A DNA stretch of 36,284 nt, taken from NCBI GenBank assembly GCA_015061335.1, contig SUWT01000016.1, forward strand, positions 1 to 36,284, read 5' to 3'. The notes under the pieces are model-generated. The model searched no databases, was not told the origin of the DNA, and saw nothing but the letters and a program-made list of their open reading frames with translations. The translations under genes were made by a program, and so were the position numbers. Below are positions 23,032 to 32,242 of the stretch, one piece after another. Origin of the DNA: Lentimicrobiaceae bacterium. Lineage in GTDB: Bacteria > Bacteroidota > Bacteroidia > Bacteroidales > F082. Position 1 is the stretch's first letter. The number at the start of each line of letters is the position of its first letter.

Positions 23032-26000
23032 ATGCAAAACAAAGGAGTTATCAAACTTTTAGCAGTTATCTTAGCTGTTTTCTCATTGTACCAATTGTCA
23101 TTCTCAGTAGTGACAAGAAATGTTGAGAAAAAAGCAGCTGAATATGCTACAAGTGCAGAATCAGTGGAAATGGCAGAAATTCTTGCCAAAGGTGATCAAA
23201 ATGCTTACGATTACTTATTAGATTCAATTCAAGGTGCAAGAGAAACTTATTACTTAGACTCAATGAGCACCGTTAAGGTTTATCCAGTATTCGGACAGAC
23301 TTATCGTCAAGCAAAAGAAATGGAAATCAACTTAGGTCTCGACCTCAAAGGCGGTATGAACGTCATGATGGAAGTCTCAGTTCCAGACATCATCAACGTG
23401 CTCTCAGGTCACAGCACAGACCCAACATTCGTCGAAGCTATCAGAATAGCTAACGAACAACATCTCAACTCACAAAGAGATTACGTCGATTTGTTCGGTG
23501 ACGCTTTCCAACAATTAGACCCTAACGCTAAATTAGCTCCTATCTTCTTGTTCGAATTCAAAGACAAAGGTATCACAGTAAATTCAACAAACGCTGAAGT
23601 CTTAGACGTTATCAAAGAAGAAACAAACAGCGCAATCGACCGTTCATACCAAATCTTAAGAACTCGTATCGACCGTTTCGGCGTTGCTCAGCCTAACATC
23701 CAAAAATTAGAGAACTCAGGACGTATCCTCGTCGAACTTCCTGGCATCAAAGATCCAAAACGTGTACGTAAACTTTTACAAGGTACAGCACAACTCGAAT
23801 TCTGGGAGACATACAATTTCACAGAACTTTATGGTTACTTCGATGAAGCCAATGCACGTCTTGCTGAAATAAATAAAGCTAACGCAGGCATGGAAGAAGA
23901 AAACACCGAAGCCAAGGCTTCTGAAGATAATACAAAAGAAGGTGATACAGAAGAACCAGCTCTTCTCTCACAAATGAGTTCTGAAGACTCATTAAAGATG
24001 GCTCAGGAAGAAGCTTTGGAAGAAATGAGAACCAACTATCCACTCTACAACTACTTAACACCTTCATACTACCAAAATGAAGCAGGTCAAACATTCCCTG
24101 CACAAACAGCACGCGTTGGTATGGCTTTAGTAAAAGATACAGCTAACATCAACAGAATGCTCAAACAAGTTAAAAACGTATTTCCTCGTAATGTCAAATT
24201 TGCATGGTGCGTAAAACCTACTAAAGGCATCGATGAAACACAAGAATATATTGACCTTGTTGCTTTAAAAGCATCACGTGACAATAAAGCAGCTCTCGGT
24301 GGTGAAGTTATCGTTGACGCTCGTCAAGACTACGATCCAAATGGACGCGTTGAAGTTACAATCCAAATGAACAGCGAAGGCGCCAAAGCATGGAAACGCT
24401 TGACAGGTGAAAACATCGGAAGACAAGTAGCTATTGTTCTCGACGACTACGTATATTCATATCCAGTTGTTAACGATGAAATCCCAAGCGGACGTTCATC
24501 AATCTCTGGCGGCGACATGACAGTTGAAGAAGCACAAGACTTAGCCAACATCTTGAAAGCTGGTAAATTACCTGCTCCAGCAAGAATCCTCGAAGAAAAC
24601 GTCGTAGGTCCTTCATTAGGTCAAGAAGCTATTAACTCAGGTCTCTGGTCACTCATCATCGCCTTCATCTTAGTACTTATTTATATGATGTTCTTCTACA
24701 ACAAAGCTGGTATCGCATCAGACCTCGCTTTGATAGTTAACATCTTCTTCATGTTCGGTGTATTAGCATCATTCGGAACAGTATTGACATTGCCAGGTCT
24801 CGCTGGTATTGTCTTGACACTCGGTATGGCTGTTGACTCCAACGTCATCATCTTCGAACGTATCAAAGAAGAAATCCGCGCAGGTAAAGGCTTGAGAACA
24901 GCTATCGCCGACGGTTATAAAGCTGCTTACTCAGCTATCCTCGACGGTAACATCACAACATTCTTGACAGCATTCGTATTGTTCGAATTCGGTACAGGTC
25001 CTGTTCAAGGCTTCGCTACAACATTGATGATCGGTATCGCAACATCATTGTTCACATCATTATTCATCACACGTTTGATATTCGAAGGCTGGTTGAAGAA
25101 AGACAAGAACATCAACTTCTCAAACAACGCTACACGCAATTTCTTAAAGAATACTTCTATCGACTTCATCAACTTCGGCAAGAAAGCTGCTATCATCGCC
25201 GGCGTATTCATCGTAATCAGCATCGGTTCTTTGGCAGTTCGCGGTTTGAACTTAGGTATCGACTTCAAAGGTGGACGTAACTACGTCGTTCGTTTCGACA
25301 AAGACGTCACAGTTAACGAAGTACGTAACGCTTTAGCTAACGTTGAAGAATTCAATAACATCCCTGAAGTAAAAACATACGGTACAAACCGTCAAGTCAA
25401 GATAACAACAGACTATAAGATCAACGACAATCATCCAGAAGTTGACCAAGAAATTCAAGGTCTCATCTATGACGCACTTAAAGGTCTCTACAACACAGAA
25501 ATGACATACGACCAATTCACAACAGACTCAGACAAGAGTAACGTATTGCTCGGTATTTTGAGCTCACAAAAAGTTGGTGCTACAGTAGCTGACGATGTAA
25601 CACGTAAGGCTATCATCGCTGTTGTCATCTCATTGGTTGTTATGTTCGCATACATCGCTATCCGTTTCAGAAGATGGCAATATGGTTTATCGAGTGTTGT
25701 TTGTTTGGCACACGATACATTAATTGTTCTTGGTATGTATTCATTATTCAATAATGTATTGCCATTCACAATGGAAGTCAACCAATCATTCATCGCTGCT
25801 GTATTGACAGTTATCGGTTATTCTATCAACAACACAGTGGTTATCTTCGACCGTGTACGTGAAAACGTCAACCTCTTCCCTAAGAAAGGCTGGAAAGAAC
25901 GTTTCAACAGCGCAAACAACAGCACATTGTTACGTTCAATCAACACATCAGGTACAACAATCGTCGTATTGTTAGCTATCTTCATCTTCGGTGGTGAAAC

Positions 26001-26151
26001 AATCCGCGGCTTCGTCTTCGCATTGTTAGTAGGTATGTTAGCAGGTACATTCTCATCATTGTTCATCGCTTCTCCATTGGCATACACCTTATTCAAAGGA
26101 AAAGAATACGATGCACACTTAGAACAAGTAGCTGATAAGAAAAGAAAATAA
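23032..26151 (+). CDS. secDF: Fused protein translocase subunit SecDF
   Basis: This 1039-residue inner-membrane protein uses the proton motive force to help complete Sec export; in Bacteroidota SecD and SecF are commonly one chain. The SecD half has one N-terminal helix, the LGLDLKGGMNV motif (D104), the large periplasmic domain with YQILRTRIDRFGVAQPNIQK, then VVGPSLGQEAI near 524 and helices with GMAVDSNVIIFERIKEE. The SecF half carries LGIDFKGGRNYVVRF (D744), GATVADDVTRKA, and VIGYSINNTVVIFDRVRENV. An acidic low-complexity insert (about residues 285-330) lies in the SecD periplasmic domain. The gene has its own promoter and ends in a strong terminator, so it is monocistronic. Codon use is more uniform than in neighbours, in keeping with high expression. 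Confidence 0.97.
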   Translation: MQNKGVIKLLAVILAVFSLYQLSFSVVTRNVEKKAAEYATSAESVEMAEILAKGDQNAYDYLLDSIQGARETYYLDSMSTVKVYPVFGQTYRQAKEMEINLGLDLKGGMNVMMEVSVPDIINVLSGHSTDPTFVEAIRIANEQHLNSQRDYVDLFGDAFQQLDPNAKLAPIFLFEFKDKGITVNSTNAEVLDVIKEETNSAIDRSYQILRTRIDRFGVAQPNIQKLENSGRILVELPGIKDPKRVRKLLQGTAQLEFWETYNFTELYGYFDEANARLAEINKANAGMEEENTEAKASEDNTKEGDTEEPALLSQMSSEDSLKMAQEEALEEMRTNYPLYNYLTPSYYQNEAGQTFPAQTARVGMALVKDTANINRMLKQVKNVFPRNVKFAWCVKPTKGIDETQEYIDLVALKASRDNKAALGGEVIVDARQDYDPNGRVEVTIQMNSEGAKAWKRLTGENIGRQVAIVLDDYVYSYPVVNDEIPSGRSSISGGDMTVEEAQDLANILKAGKLPAPARILEENVVGPSLGQEAINSGLWSLIIAFILVLIYMMFFYNKAGIASDLALIVNIFFMFGVLASFGTVLTLPGLAGIVLTLGMAVDSNVIIFERIKEEIRAGKGLRTAIADGYKAAYSAILDGNITTFLTAFVLFEFGTGPVQGFATTLMIGIATSLFTSLFITRLIFEGWLKKDKNINFSNNATRNFLKNTSIDFINFGKKAAIIAGVFIVISIGSLAVRGLNLGIDFKGGRNYVVRFDKDVTVNEVRNALANVEEFNNIPEVKTYGTNRQVKITTDYKINDNHPEVDQEIQGLIYDALKGLYNTEMTYDQFTTDSDKSNVLLGILSSQKVGATVADDVTRKAIIAVVISLVVMFAYIAIRFRRWQYGLSSVVCLAHDTLIVLGMYSLFNNVLPFTMEVNQSFIAAVLTVIGYSINNTVVIFDRVRENVNLFPKKGWKERFNSANNSTLLRSINTSGTTIVVLLAIFIFGGETIRGFVFALLVGMLAGTFSSLFIASPLAYTLFKGKEYDAHLEQVADKKRK

Positions 26152-26180
26152 TTTCAGACGAAAGTCTAAATACTAAAGTA

Positions 26181-26213
26181 AGGAGCTCTCAAGAAATTGG
26201 GAGCTCTTTTTTT
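26181..26213 (+). terminator. Rho-independent terminator of secDF
   Basis: A 12-bp stem containing GAGCTC on both arms closes a GAAA tetraloop and is followed by a run of T. It starts 29 bases after the secDF stop. Confidence 0.9.
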
Positions 26214-26252
26214 ATTGAATCATAAAAATTGAGAATATGAAAACTGAAAATT

Positions 26253-26346
26253 AGCTGTCAGTCGTCAGCTATCAGCAGTCAGCTCATAGTTCACAACAAA
26301 AAAAACGTGGACAAAGTCTGTTGTCTGTTGACTGTTGTCTGTTGAC
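26253..26346 (+). repeat. Full heptamer cassette, copy 3
   Basis: Six AGC-type units (26253-26294), AAC plus an A-run, GTGGACAAA, then GTCTGTT, GTCTGTT, GACTGTT and GTCTGTT (26316-26343). It lies downstream of the secDF terminator and upstream of the PorE-like gene's promoter, and fills most of this 313-bp gap. Confidence 0.9.
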
Positions 26347-26355
26347 AGCCGAAGG

Positions 26356-26407
26356 AAACTTATCCTGAAATAAGTTTAGGTAATGTAAATTTGTTTCAGG
26401 ACAAATC
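26356..26407. repeat. Palindromic element, copy 1 (related to 35547-35601)
   Basis: The two arms, TTATCCTGAAATAAGTTTA and its imperfect complement ending TTTCAGGACAA, form a long hairpin. The sequence is about 80 percent identical to the palindrome at 35547-35601. A T-run and the next gene's promoter follow immediately. Confidence 0.65.
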
Positions 26408-26418
26408 ATTTTTTTTTA

Positions 26419-26426
26419 TACTTTTG
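26419..26426 (+). promoter_or_regulatory. -7 box (TACTTTTG) for the PorE-like gene
   Basis: TACTTTTG fits TAnnTTTG, 38 bases before the ATG at 26465. The nearest upstream TTG (26391-26393) is 25 bases away, longer than ideal. Confidence 0.6.
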
Positions 26427-26464
26427 TAAGTTAATTAACGTTATCCTTTACAAAAGGTTTATTT

Positions 26465-28927
26465 ATGATTAAGAAAGTCATTCTCATACTCATTATCACC
26501 ATCTTAGGCATAGCTTCAGCTAATGCACAGAAGCGTAACCCGAGCAAATCTGCCGACATCGCTTTCGAACGCAAACAATATAACGTAGCCATCGAACGCT
26601 ATAAGAAAGCATACAAGAAAACAGGCAAAAAGAAATATCGAGACGAAAGGGAATTCATAACATATCGTTTAGCGGAATGCTATAGGCTTACAGAATCCAC
26701 AAAACTTGCTGAAGCTCAATACAAACGTCTTGTAAAAACGGAATTCCCGAAGTCGAATCCGATAGTATATCTAAACTATGCCGATGTTTTGAAGAGAAAC
26801 GGCAAATATGATGATGCTACGATATACTATAACATCTATAATGAGACGGTACCTGAAGATCCTAGAGGATTTGCCGCATTGGAAGATATTCAGTATATAC
26901 AAGAATGGTTGGAGTATCCATCAAAATATGAGGTGACTCGTCTTAAAGAACTGAATTCCAGAGCTTCAGATTTCGGCATCACTTGGACATCAAATAATTT
27001 CAACGAAGTAATTTTTTCTTCAACGAGGGAAGATGGCATCTCTAAAGAAAAAGATGTCATTACAGGACAAAATTTTGCTGATTTTTACATTGCACGACAG
27101 AATAAACAAGGAGAATGGGAGGAGCCCACATTGGCAGACGAGGGAGGCATCAACTCTGAAGGCAGTGAAGGAACACCTTTCATGAACAAGTCTTTCTCAA
27201 CATTATATTTCACACGCTGTCCAAACCATAAGAAACGTGAATCCGGATGCCAGATAATGAAATCAACACGTTCAGGAAGTAGCTGGGGCGACCCTGTGAT
27301 GGTAGAAATAACATCAATAGATACATTAGATGTTATTGGGCATCCAACATTATCAAGTGACGAATTAAGCATATATTTTGCTTCCGAACGCAGTAACGGC
27401 ATGGGCGGCAAAGACTTATGGGTCGCCACAAGAGAAAGTACAACTGAAAAATTTGGTCGCCCAATCAACTTGGGTGCTGAAATAAATACTGAAGGCGATG
27501 AACTCTATCCGTTCATGAGAAATGACACCATATTATATTTCTCATCTAACGGACATGGCGGAATGGGAGGCTTAGACATTTTCATGAGTATAATGGATAG
27601 TCTTGGAAATTGGAGCCTGCCAATAAATCTCAAATCACCTATAAACTCTATCGGCAACGATTACGCTATCATGTTCCACCCAGAAGAGGAAAGAGGTTTC
27701 TTTATCAGTAACAGAGATACCAAAAACGGTTTGGATGACGATCTTTATTACTTCATTGAACCTCCTATCTTATTCACAGTAGCCGGCACAATTAAAGATC
27801 AAAACAGTTTACAATATGTTGATGGCGCTAACGTTAAAATAGTAGGAAGCGATGGTTCCAACTACACGACAAGAAGTAGTGAAACAGGTGCTTTTATGTT
27901 TACAAATAGTCAGATTGAACTAAACCAGACATACATCCTTACTATTGATAAAGCTAATTACTTCACCTTTACAGATACTATAAGCACCGTAGGATTGGAG
28001 TTTAGCAGAGATTTCAACGAAGATTATATGATCAATATGATTCCTGATGAACCTGTTGTCCTACCTGACATCTTATACGATCTGGCAAAATGGGAATTAA
28101 AACCTCAATTTGAAGACTCATTACAAGGACTTATAGAGACATTACAAATCAACCCTACTATCACTATAGAGTTAGGATCTCATACCGACAGCAGAGACAC
28201 TCATGAAAGAAATGATATCCTGTCTCAAAGACGCGCCCAATCTGTCTGCGACTACCTGGTTATAAGAGGTATAGACCCATATCGTCTGACAGCCAAAGGC
28301 TATGGTGAAAGAGTGCCAAGAACATTACATAGAGACTATGTCTATAACGGATATACCATCAAAGAAGGCACTAAACTCACTGAAGAATATATCAACAGTT
28401 TACCAGACGATGCCATTAAAGAATATGCACATCAGTTGAATCGTAGAACCGAATTCAGAGTGATCAGCAAGGATTATGTCCCTCGTGAAAATATCAGAGA
28501 CGAACAAATGGCTCATGTTAACATGCGACCAGAAGACAATAAAGTAGATTTTGCACAAGACAAACAAGGTTTCTTCTCTTTTGAAGCCGTCATCAACGCT
28601 TATACAGAAAATGTAACATACGACAGAGATTTCGACTTTGGTGTCTCACAAAGAAAAGTTATGGCTTTGTTGAAAAATGGTATCATTACCAAGGATGATT
28701 TCATTGGTGATAACATCGACAGGATCATCACAACTGGAGCCGTAGCCGACCGTGCAGAATTCATTATCAAAGAGATGCGTATCGCTGACCGAAGCGTACA
28801 AAACGTTAAGGTTACAGTATATAATAATTTAATGTATGATTGGTTGATAGGTCAAAAAACTCTCAAACAATTTGGAGATTTTAATTTTGACACAAACAAT
28901 ATGAAACTCATTTTTAATAAAGAATAG
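26465..28927 (+). CDS. PorE-like OmpA-family envelope protein with C-terminal retropepsin-like domain
   Basis: This 820-residue protein has a Sec signal peptide ending ASANAQ. TPR-like helices (~25-150; AFERKQYNVAIERYKKAYKK) are followed by a PD40/WD40-like propeller (~155-430; YFASERSNGMGGKDLW, YFSSNGHGGMGGLDIF). A carboxypeptidase-regulatory-like domain (~435-530) precedes an OmpA peptidoglycan-binding domain from about 536 (ITIELGSHTDSRDTHERNDI, LSQRRAQSVCDYL). This order matches T9SS component PorE of Porphyromonas, which is shorter (about 670 residues) and a lipoprotein; no lipobox Cys is present here. The last ~110 residues (about 708-816) look like a clan AA retropepsin-type domain: F-D724-F-G726-V-S, ALLKNGIITKDDFIGD, VQNVKVTVYNNL, LIGQKTLKQFGDFNFD. 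The catalytic DTG is DFG, so peptidase activity is doubtful. purM starts 2 bp after the stop, so they may be co-transcribed. Confidence 0.85.
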   Translation: MIKKVILILIITILGIASANAQKRNPSKSADIAFERKQYNVAIERYKKAYKKTGKKKYRDEREFITYRLAECYRLTESTKLAEAQYKRLVKTEFPKSNPIVYLNYADVLKRNGKYDDATIYYNIYNETVPEDPRGFAALEDIQYIQEWLEYPSKYEVTRLKELNSRASDFGITWTSNNFNEVIFSSTREDGISKEKDVITGQNFADFYIARQNKQGEWEEPTLADEGGINSEGSEGTPFMNKSFSTLYFTRCPNHKKRESGCQIMKSTRSGSSWGDPVMVEITSIDTLDVIGHPTLSSDELSIYFASERSNGMGGKDLWVATRESTTEKFGRPINLGAEINTEGDELYPFMRNDTILYFSSNGHGGMGGLDIFMSIMDSLGNWSLPINLKSPINSIGNDYAIMFHPEEERGFFISNRDTKNGLDDDLYYFIEPPILFTVAGTIKDQNSLQYVDGANVKIVGSDGSNYTTRSSETGAFMFTNSQIELNQTYILTIDKANYFTFTDTISTVGLEFSRDFNEDYMINMIPDEPVVLPDILYDLAKWELKPQFEDSLQGLIETLQINPTITIELGSHTDSRDTHERNDILSQRRAQSVCDYLVIRGIDPYRLTAKGYGERVPRTLHRDYVYNGYTIKEGTKLTEEYINSLPDDAIKEYAHQLNRRTEFRVISKDYVPRENIRDEQMAHVNMRPEDNKVDFAQDKQGFFSFEAVINAYTENVTYDRDFDFGVSQRKVMALLKNGIITKDDFIGDNIDRIITTGAVADRAEFIIKEMRIADRSVQNVKVTVYNNLMYDWLIGQKTLKQFGDFNFDTNNMKLIFNKE

Positions 28928-28929
28928 TC

Positions 28930-30096
28930 ATGTCAGTAGAAAAACGTTATCAACTTCGTGGTGTCTCTGCAGAGAAGGAAGACATTCACAACGCTATAAA
29001 AAATTTAGATAAAGGATTGTATCCCAATGCCTTCTGCAAGATCATACCTGATATTTTAGGTAATAACGAAGAGTATTGTAACATCATGCATGCCGATGGT
29101 GCAGGAACTAAATCATCATTAGCATATCTTTATTGGAAAGAAACAGGCGATTTATCTGTCTGGAGCGGTATCGCTCAAGACGCTATCGTCATGAACACCG
29201 ATGATCTATTATGTATTGGAGCTACTGACAATATGTTACTTTCATCTACAATAGGACGCAACAAGAACCTCATCCCTGGTGAAGTCATATCGGCTATCAT
29301 CAACGGAACAGAAGAATTCCTCGCCAAGCTACGTTCTTTAGGAGTAGGAATTTATCTCACCGGAGGAGAGACAGCTGATGTCGGCGACTTGGTAAGAACA
29401 GTAATAGTAGATAGCACAGTGACAGCCCGCATGAGAAGAGACGAAGTTATTGAAAACAACATACAGCCAGGTGATGTTATCGTCGGTTTCGCCTCATCAG
29501 GAAAAGCGTCTTACGAAGACAGCTACAACGGCGGCATGGGTAGCAACGGACTCACATCAGCTCGCCATGATGTATTAGGTCACTATCTTGCGGAAAAATA
29601 CGAAGAAAGCTACGACCATTCAATTCCGGAAGACTTGATTTATTCAGGTCCACATACATTGACAGAACCAACAGAAATTGAAGGCGTAGATGTAGGTAAA
29701 CTCATCCTCTCCCCTACCCGTACATATCTCCCGATGATGGTACCTATTTTAGATGAGTTTAGAAAACAGATAAACGGCATCATACATTGCAGCGGAGGCG
29801 CCCAGACAAAAGTGCTACATTTCGTGGATAAACTACATATTATCAAAGACAATATGTTTGAACTTCCTCCTCTATTCCGCATGATACAAGAGTCGTCAGA
29901 AACAGATTGGAAAGAAATGTATAAAGTCTTTAACATGGGTCATCGTCTCGAAATTTATACCAACGAGAAAGCAGCTGAAGAAATGATTAATATCGCAAAA
30001 GGCTTTGACATTGAAGCTCAGATCGTTGGTCATGTAGAAGCATCCGACAAGAAACAACTTACCATCAATAGTAAGTTCGGTACTTTTAAATATTAA
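28930..30096 (+). CDS. purM: Phosphoribosylformylglycinamidine cyclo-ligase (AIR synthetase)
   Basis: This 388-residue cytoplasmic enzyme of purine synthesis converts FGAM to AIR using ATP. The N-terminus YQLRGVSAEKEDIHNAIKNL is the Bacteroidota form. HADGAGTKSSLAY corresponds to the ATP/metal-binding segment. YLTGGETADVGDLVRT, the Gly-rich NGGMGSNGLTSARHD, and MYKVFNMGHRLEIY are all present, as in the PurM fold. It starts 2 bp after the PorE-like gene and is followed by prfA 24 bp downstream. The purM-prfA-pyrF order is, as I recall, conserved in Bacteroidota. Confidence 0.92.
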   Translation: MSVEKRYQLRGVSAEKEDIHNAIKNLDKGLYPNAFCKIIPDILGNNEEYCNIMHADGAGTKSSLAYLYWKETGDLSVWSGIAQDAIVMNTDDLLCIGATDNMLLSSTIGRNKNLIPGEVISAIINGTEEFLAKLRSLGVGIYLTGGETADVGDLVRTVIVDSTVTARMRRDEVIENNIQPGDVIVGFASSGKASYEDSYNGGMGSNGLTSARHDVLGHYLAEKYEESYDHSIPEDLIYSGPHTLTEPTEIEGVDVGKLILSPTRTYLPMMVPILDEFRKQINGIIHCSGGAQTKVLHFVDKLHIIKDNMFELPPLFRMIQESSETDWKEMYKVFNMGHRLEIYTNEKAAEEMINIAKGFDIEAQIVGHVEASDKKQLTINSKFGTFKY

Positions 30097-30120
30097 TTTT
30101 TAATAACATACCGATTATAA

Positions 30121-31194
30121 ATGGAAATTATCGATAAGTTAGAGGCTATCAAAACTAAATGGGAAACATTAGGAGAACAACTTAACGACCCCGACATCAT
30201 CGCTGATATGAAGCGTTTTGTCAAAGTCAATAAAGATTATAAAGACCTCGAGCCTATTGTCATAGCATTCAAAGATTATAAAAATCTTCTTTCTAATATC
30301 GATGAAGCCAAAGAACTTCTGAAAAATGAAAAAGATGAGGAAATGCGAGAAATGGCTCAAGAAGAACTCAACATTGCAGAAGAAAAAGTTGTTAAGGTTG
30401 AGGAAGAAATACGCCTTATGCTCATTCCCAAGGATCCTACTGACTGCAAAAATGCCGTTGTTGAGGTTCGTGCCGGCACAGGTGGCGATGAAGCAAGTAT
30501 ATTCGCTGGTGACTTATATAGAATGTACATAAGATATTGTGAGACAAAAGGCTGGAAAGTTGAACTCGTTGATATGAATGAAGGTACAGCAGGCGGGTTC
30601 AAAGAAATAGTCTTTAATGTTATAGGCGAAGGAGCTTACGGATTGCTAAAATTCGAGTCGGGTGTTCATCGTGTACAAAGAGTTCCTAAGACAGAGACTC
30701 AAGGCAGAATACACACATCAGCAGCGTCTGTCGTTGTTCTCCCCGAAGCAGAAGAATTCGACGTTGAACTTAACGAGAAAGACATCCGTAAAGAGACATT
30801 CTGCGCTTCAGGACCTGGAGGACAGTCTGTTAACACTACATATTCTGCAGTACGTCTGACTCACATCCCAAGCGGCATCGTGGTTTCTTGTCAGGATGAG
30901 AAGTCACAAATCAAGAATCTCGCTACTGCAATGAAAGTACTGAGAACTCGTCTCTATGAAAGAGAATACAACAAATATCTGGAAAGCATCGCCTCACAAA
31001 GAAAGACAATGGTATCTACCGGCGACCGCTCAGCCAAGATCAGAACATACAACTATCCTCAAGGTCGCGTTACCGACCATCGTATCAACCTGACGATCTA
31101 TAATCTGCAGTCAATTATAGACGGCGATATCAACGAGATAATAGAAAAACTGCAGATGGCTGAAAATGCCGAGAGACTTAAGAATGAGGGATGA
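30121..31194 (+). CDS. prfA: Peptide chain release factor 1
   Basis: This 357-residue RF1 recognises UAG and UAA stop codons and triggers peptide release. The stop-codon-reading tripeptide PxT is P189-K-T191 (RVPKTETQGRIHTSA), which marks RF1 rather than RF2. The catalytic GGQ is at 233-235 in ASGPGGQSVNTTYSAVRL. Coiled-coil domain 1 and the NYPQGRVTDHRINLT region are intact. Length is normal. It is in a cluster with purM and pyrF; a 161-bp gap with repeats separates it from pyrF. Confidence 0.96.
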   Translation: MEIIDKLEAIKTKWETLGEQLNDPDIIADMKRFVKVNKDYKDLEPIVIAFKDYKNLLSNIDEAKELLKNEKDEEMREMAQEELNIAEEKVVKVEEEIRLMLIPKDPTDCKNAVVEVRAGTGGDEASIFAGDLYRMYIRYCETKGWKVELVDMNEGTAGGFKEIVFNVIGEGAYGLLKFESGVHRVQRVPKTETQGRIHTSAASVVVLPEAEEFDVELNEKDIRKETFCASGPGGQSVNTTYSAVRLTHIPSGIVVSCQDEKSQIKNLATAMKVLRTRLYEREYNKYLESIASQRKTMVSTGDRSAKIRTYNYPQGRVTDHRINLTIYNLQSIIDGDINEIIEKLQMAENAERLKNEG

Positions 31195-31199
31195 TAGAA

Positions 31200-31304
31200 T
31201 TTGAGAATCTGAAAATCCGAGAAATTGAGAATCTGAAAGTTGAAAATTATTAATTAATAAAATAAGGACAAAGACTGTTGTCTGTTGACTGTTGTCTGTT
31301 GACA
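31200..31304 (+). repeat. Octamer and GTCTGTT heptamer repeats between prfA and pyrF
   Basis: GAATCTGAAAATCCGAGAAA-type octamers (31200-31240) are followed, after an A/T stretch, by GGACAAAGACTGTT and GTCTGTT/GACTGTT units ending TTGACA near 31304. It resembles the second half of the full cassette; the AGC half is replaced by octamers. Confidence 0.75.
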
Positions 31305-31355
31305 AAATAAATAAACTTTAAACTAAACAAGTCCGTTGACAAAAAAAATATAAAT

Positions 31356-32165
31356 ATGAAAAAGCAAGAATTAGTAAAGCAAATCTTTGCAAAGAAATCA
31401 TTTCTTTGTGTTGGTTTAGACACCGACATAAACAAGATTCCACAACATCTTTTGGAATGTGAAGACCCTGTCTTTGAATTCAACAAACAGATCATCGACG
31501 CTACAGCGCAATACACAATAGCTTACAAACCTAACACTGCTTTCTATGAAGTATATGGAGCAAAAGGTTGGGAAAGCTTAGACAAGACAATAAAATACAT
31601 CAAGGCTAACTATCCGGAGATTCTCGTCATCGCCGACGCCAAGAGAGGCGACATCGGAAATACATCCGCCAACTACGCAAGAGCATTCTTCGAGACAATG
31701 AACAGCGACGCTATCACAGTAGCTCCTTACATGGGATTGGATTCTGTTGAACCATTCTTAGGCTTCGAAGACAAATGGGTTATCTTGTTGGCATTAACTT
31801 CAAACAAAGGTTCAAAAGACTTCCAATATCTTAACATAGAAGACCATGAACTTTACAAAGAAGTTCTTACAAAATCAAGCACATGGGCTGATGATAATAA
31901 GATGATGTATGTTGTTGGAGCTACACATCCGGAAGAATTAGGCGAGATAAGAAAGATGTTACCAAACCACTTCCTGTTAGTTCCAGGCGTTGGCGCACAA
32001 GGCGGCGACTTGGCAGCTGTAGCTAAATTCGGATTGAACAAAGATTGTGGTCTGATCGTCAATTCTTCAAGAGGCATCATATACGCTTCAAAAGAAAAAG
32101 ACTTCGCAGAGAAAGCCGCTGAAGAGGCAAGGAAATTACAAAAACAAATGAGCGAATTATTATAA
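31356..32165 (+). CDS. pyrF: Orotidine 5'-phosphate decarboxylase (long form)
   Basis: This 269-residue cytoplasmic enzyme performs the last step of UMP synthesis. The catalytic motif D94-A-K96-R-G-D99-I-G is present. Other landmarks are [69 protein letters not shown] and [12 protein letters not shown]. These belong to the long type 2 group common in Bacteroidota and Actinobacteria. It is the last gene of the plus-strand cluster and ends at a bidirectional terminator 24 bases downstream. Confidence 0.96.
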   Translation: MKKQELVKQIFAKKSFLCVGLDTDINKIPQHLLECEDPVFEFNKQIIDATAQYTIAYKPNTAFYEVYGAKGWESLDKTIKYIKANYPEILVIADAKRGDIGNTSANYARAFFETMNSDAITVAPYMGLDSVEPFLGFEDKWVILLALTSNKGSKDFQYLNIEDHELYKEVLTKSSTWADDNKMMYVVGATHPEELGEIRKMLPNHFLLVPGVGAQGGDLAAVAKFGLNKDCGLIVNSSRGIIYASKEKDFAEKAAEEARKLQKQMSELL

Positions 32166-32188
32166 TAAAACTCTTGTTGATAAAAAAA

Positions 32189-32223
32189 ATAAAACCTCAG
32201 AAAATAAATTTCCGAGGTTTTAT
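32189..32223. terminator. Bidirectional terminator between pyrF and the Omp28-like gene
   Basis: A 10-bp perfect stem (ATAAAACCTC/GAGGTTTTAT), with several further inner pairs, is flanked by a T-run on the right and an A-run on the left. It can end transcripts from both convergent genes. Confidence 0.9.
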
Positions 32224-32242
32224 TTTTTTATCAAATCAGTTA

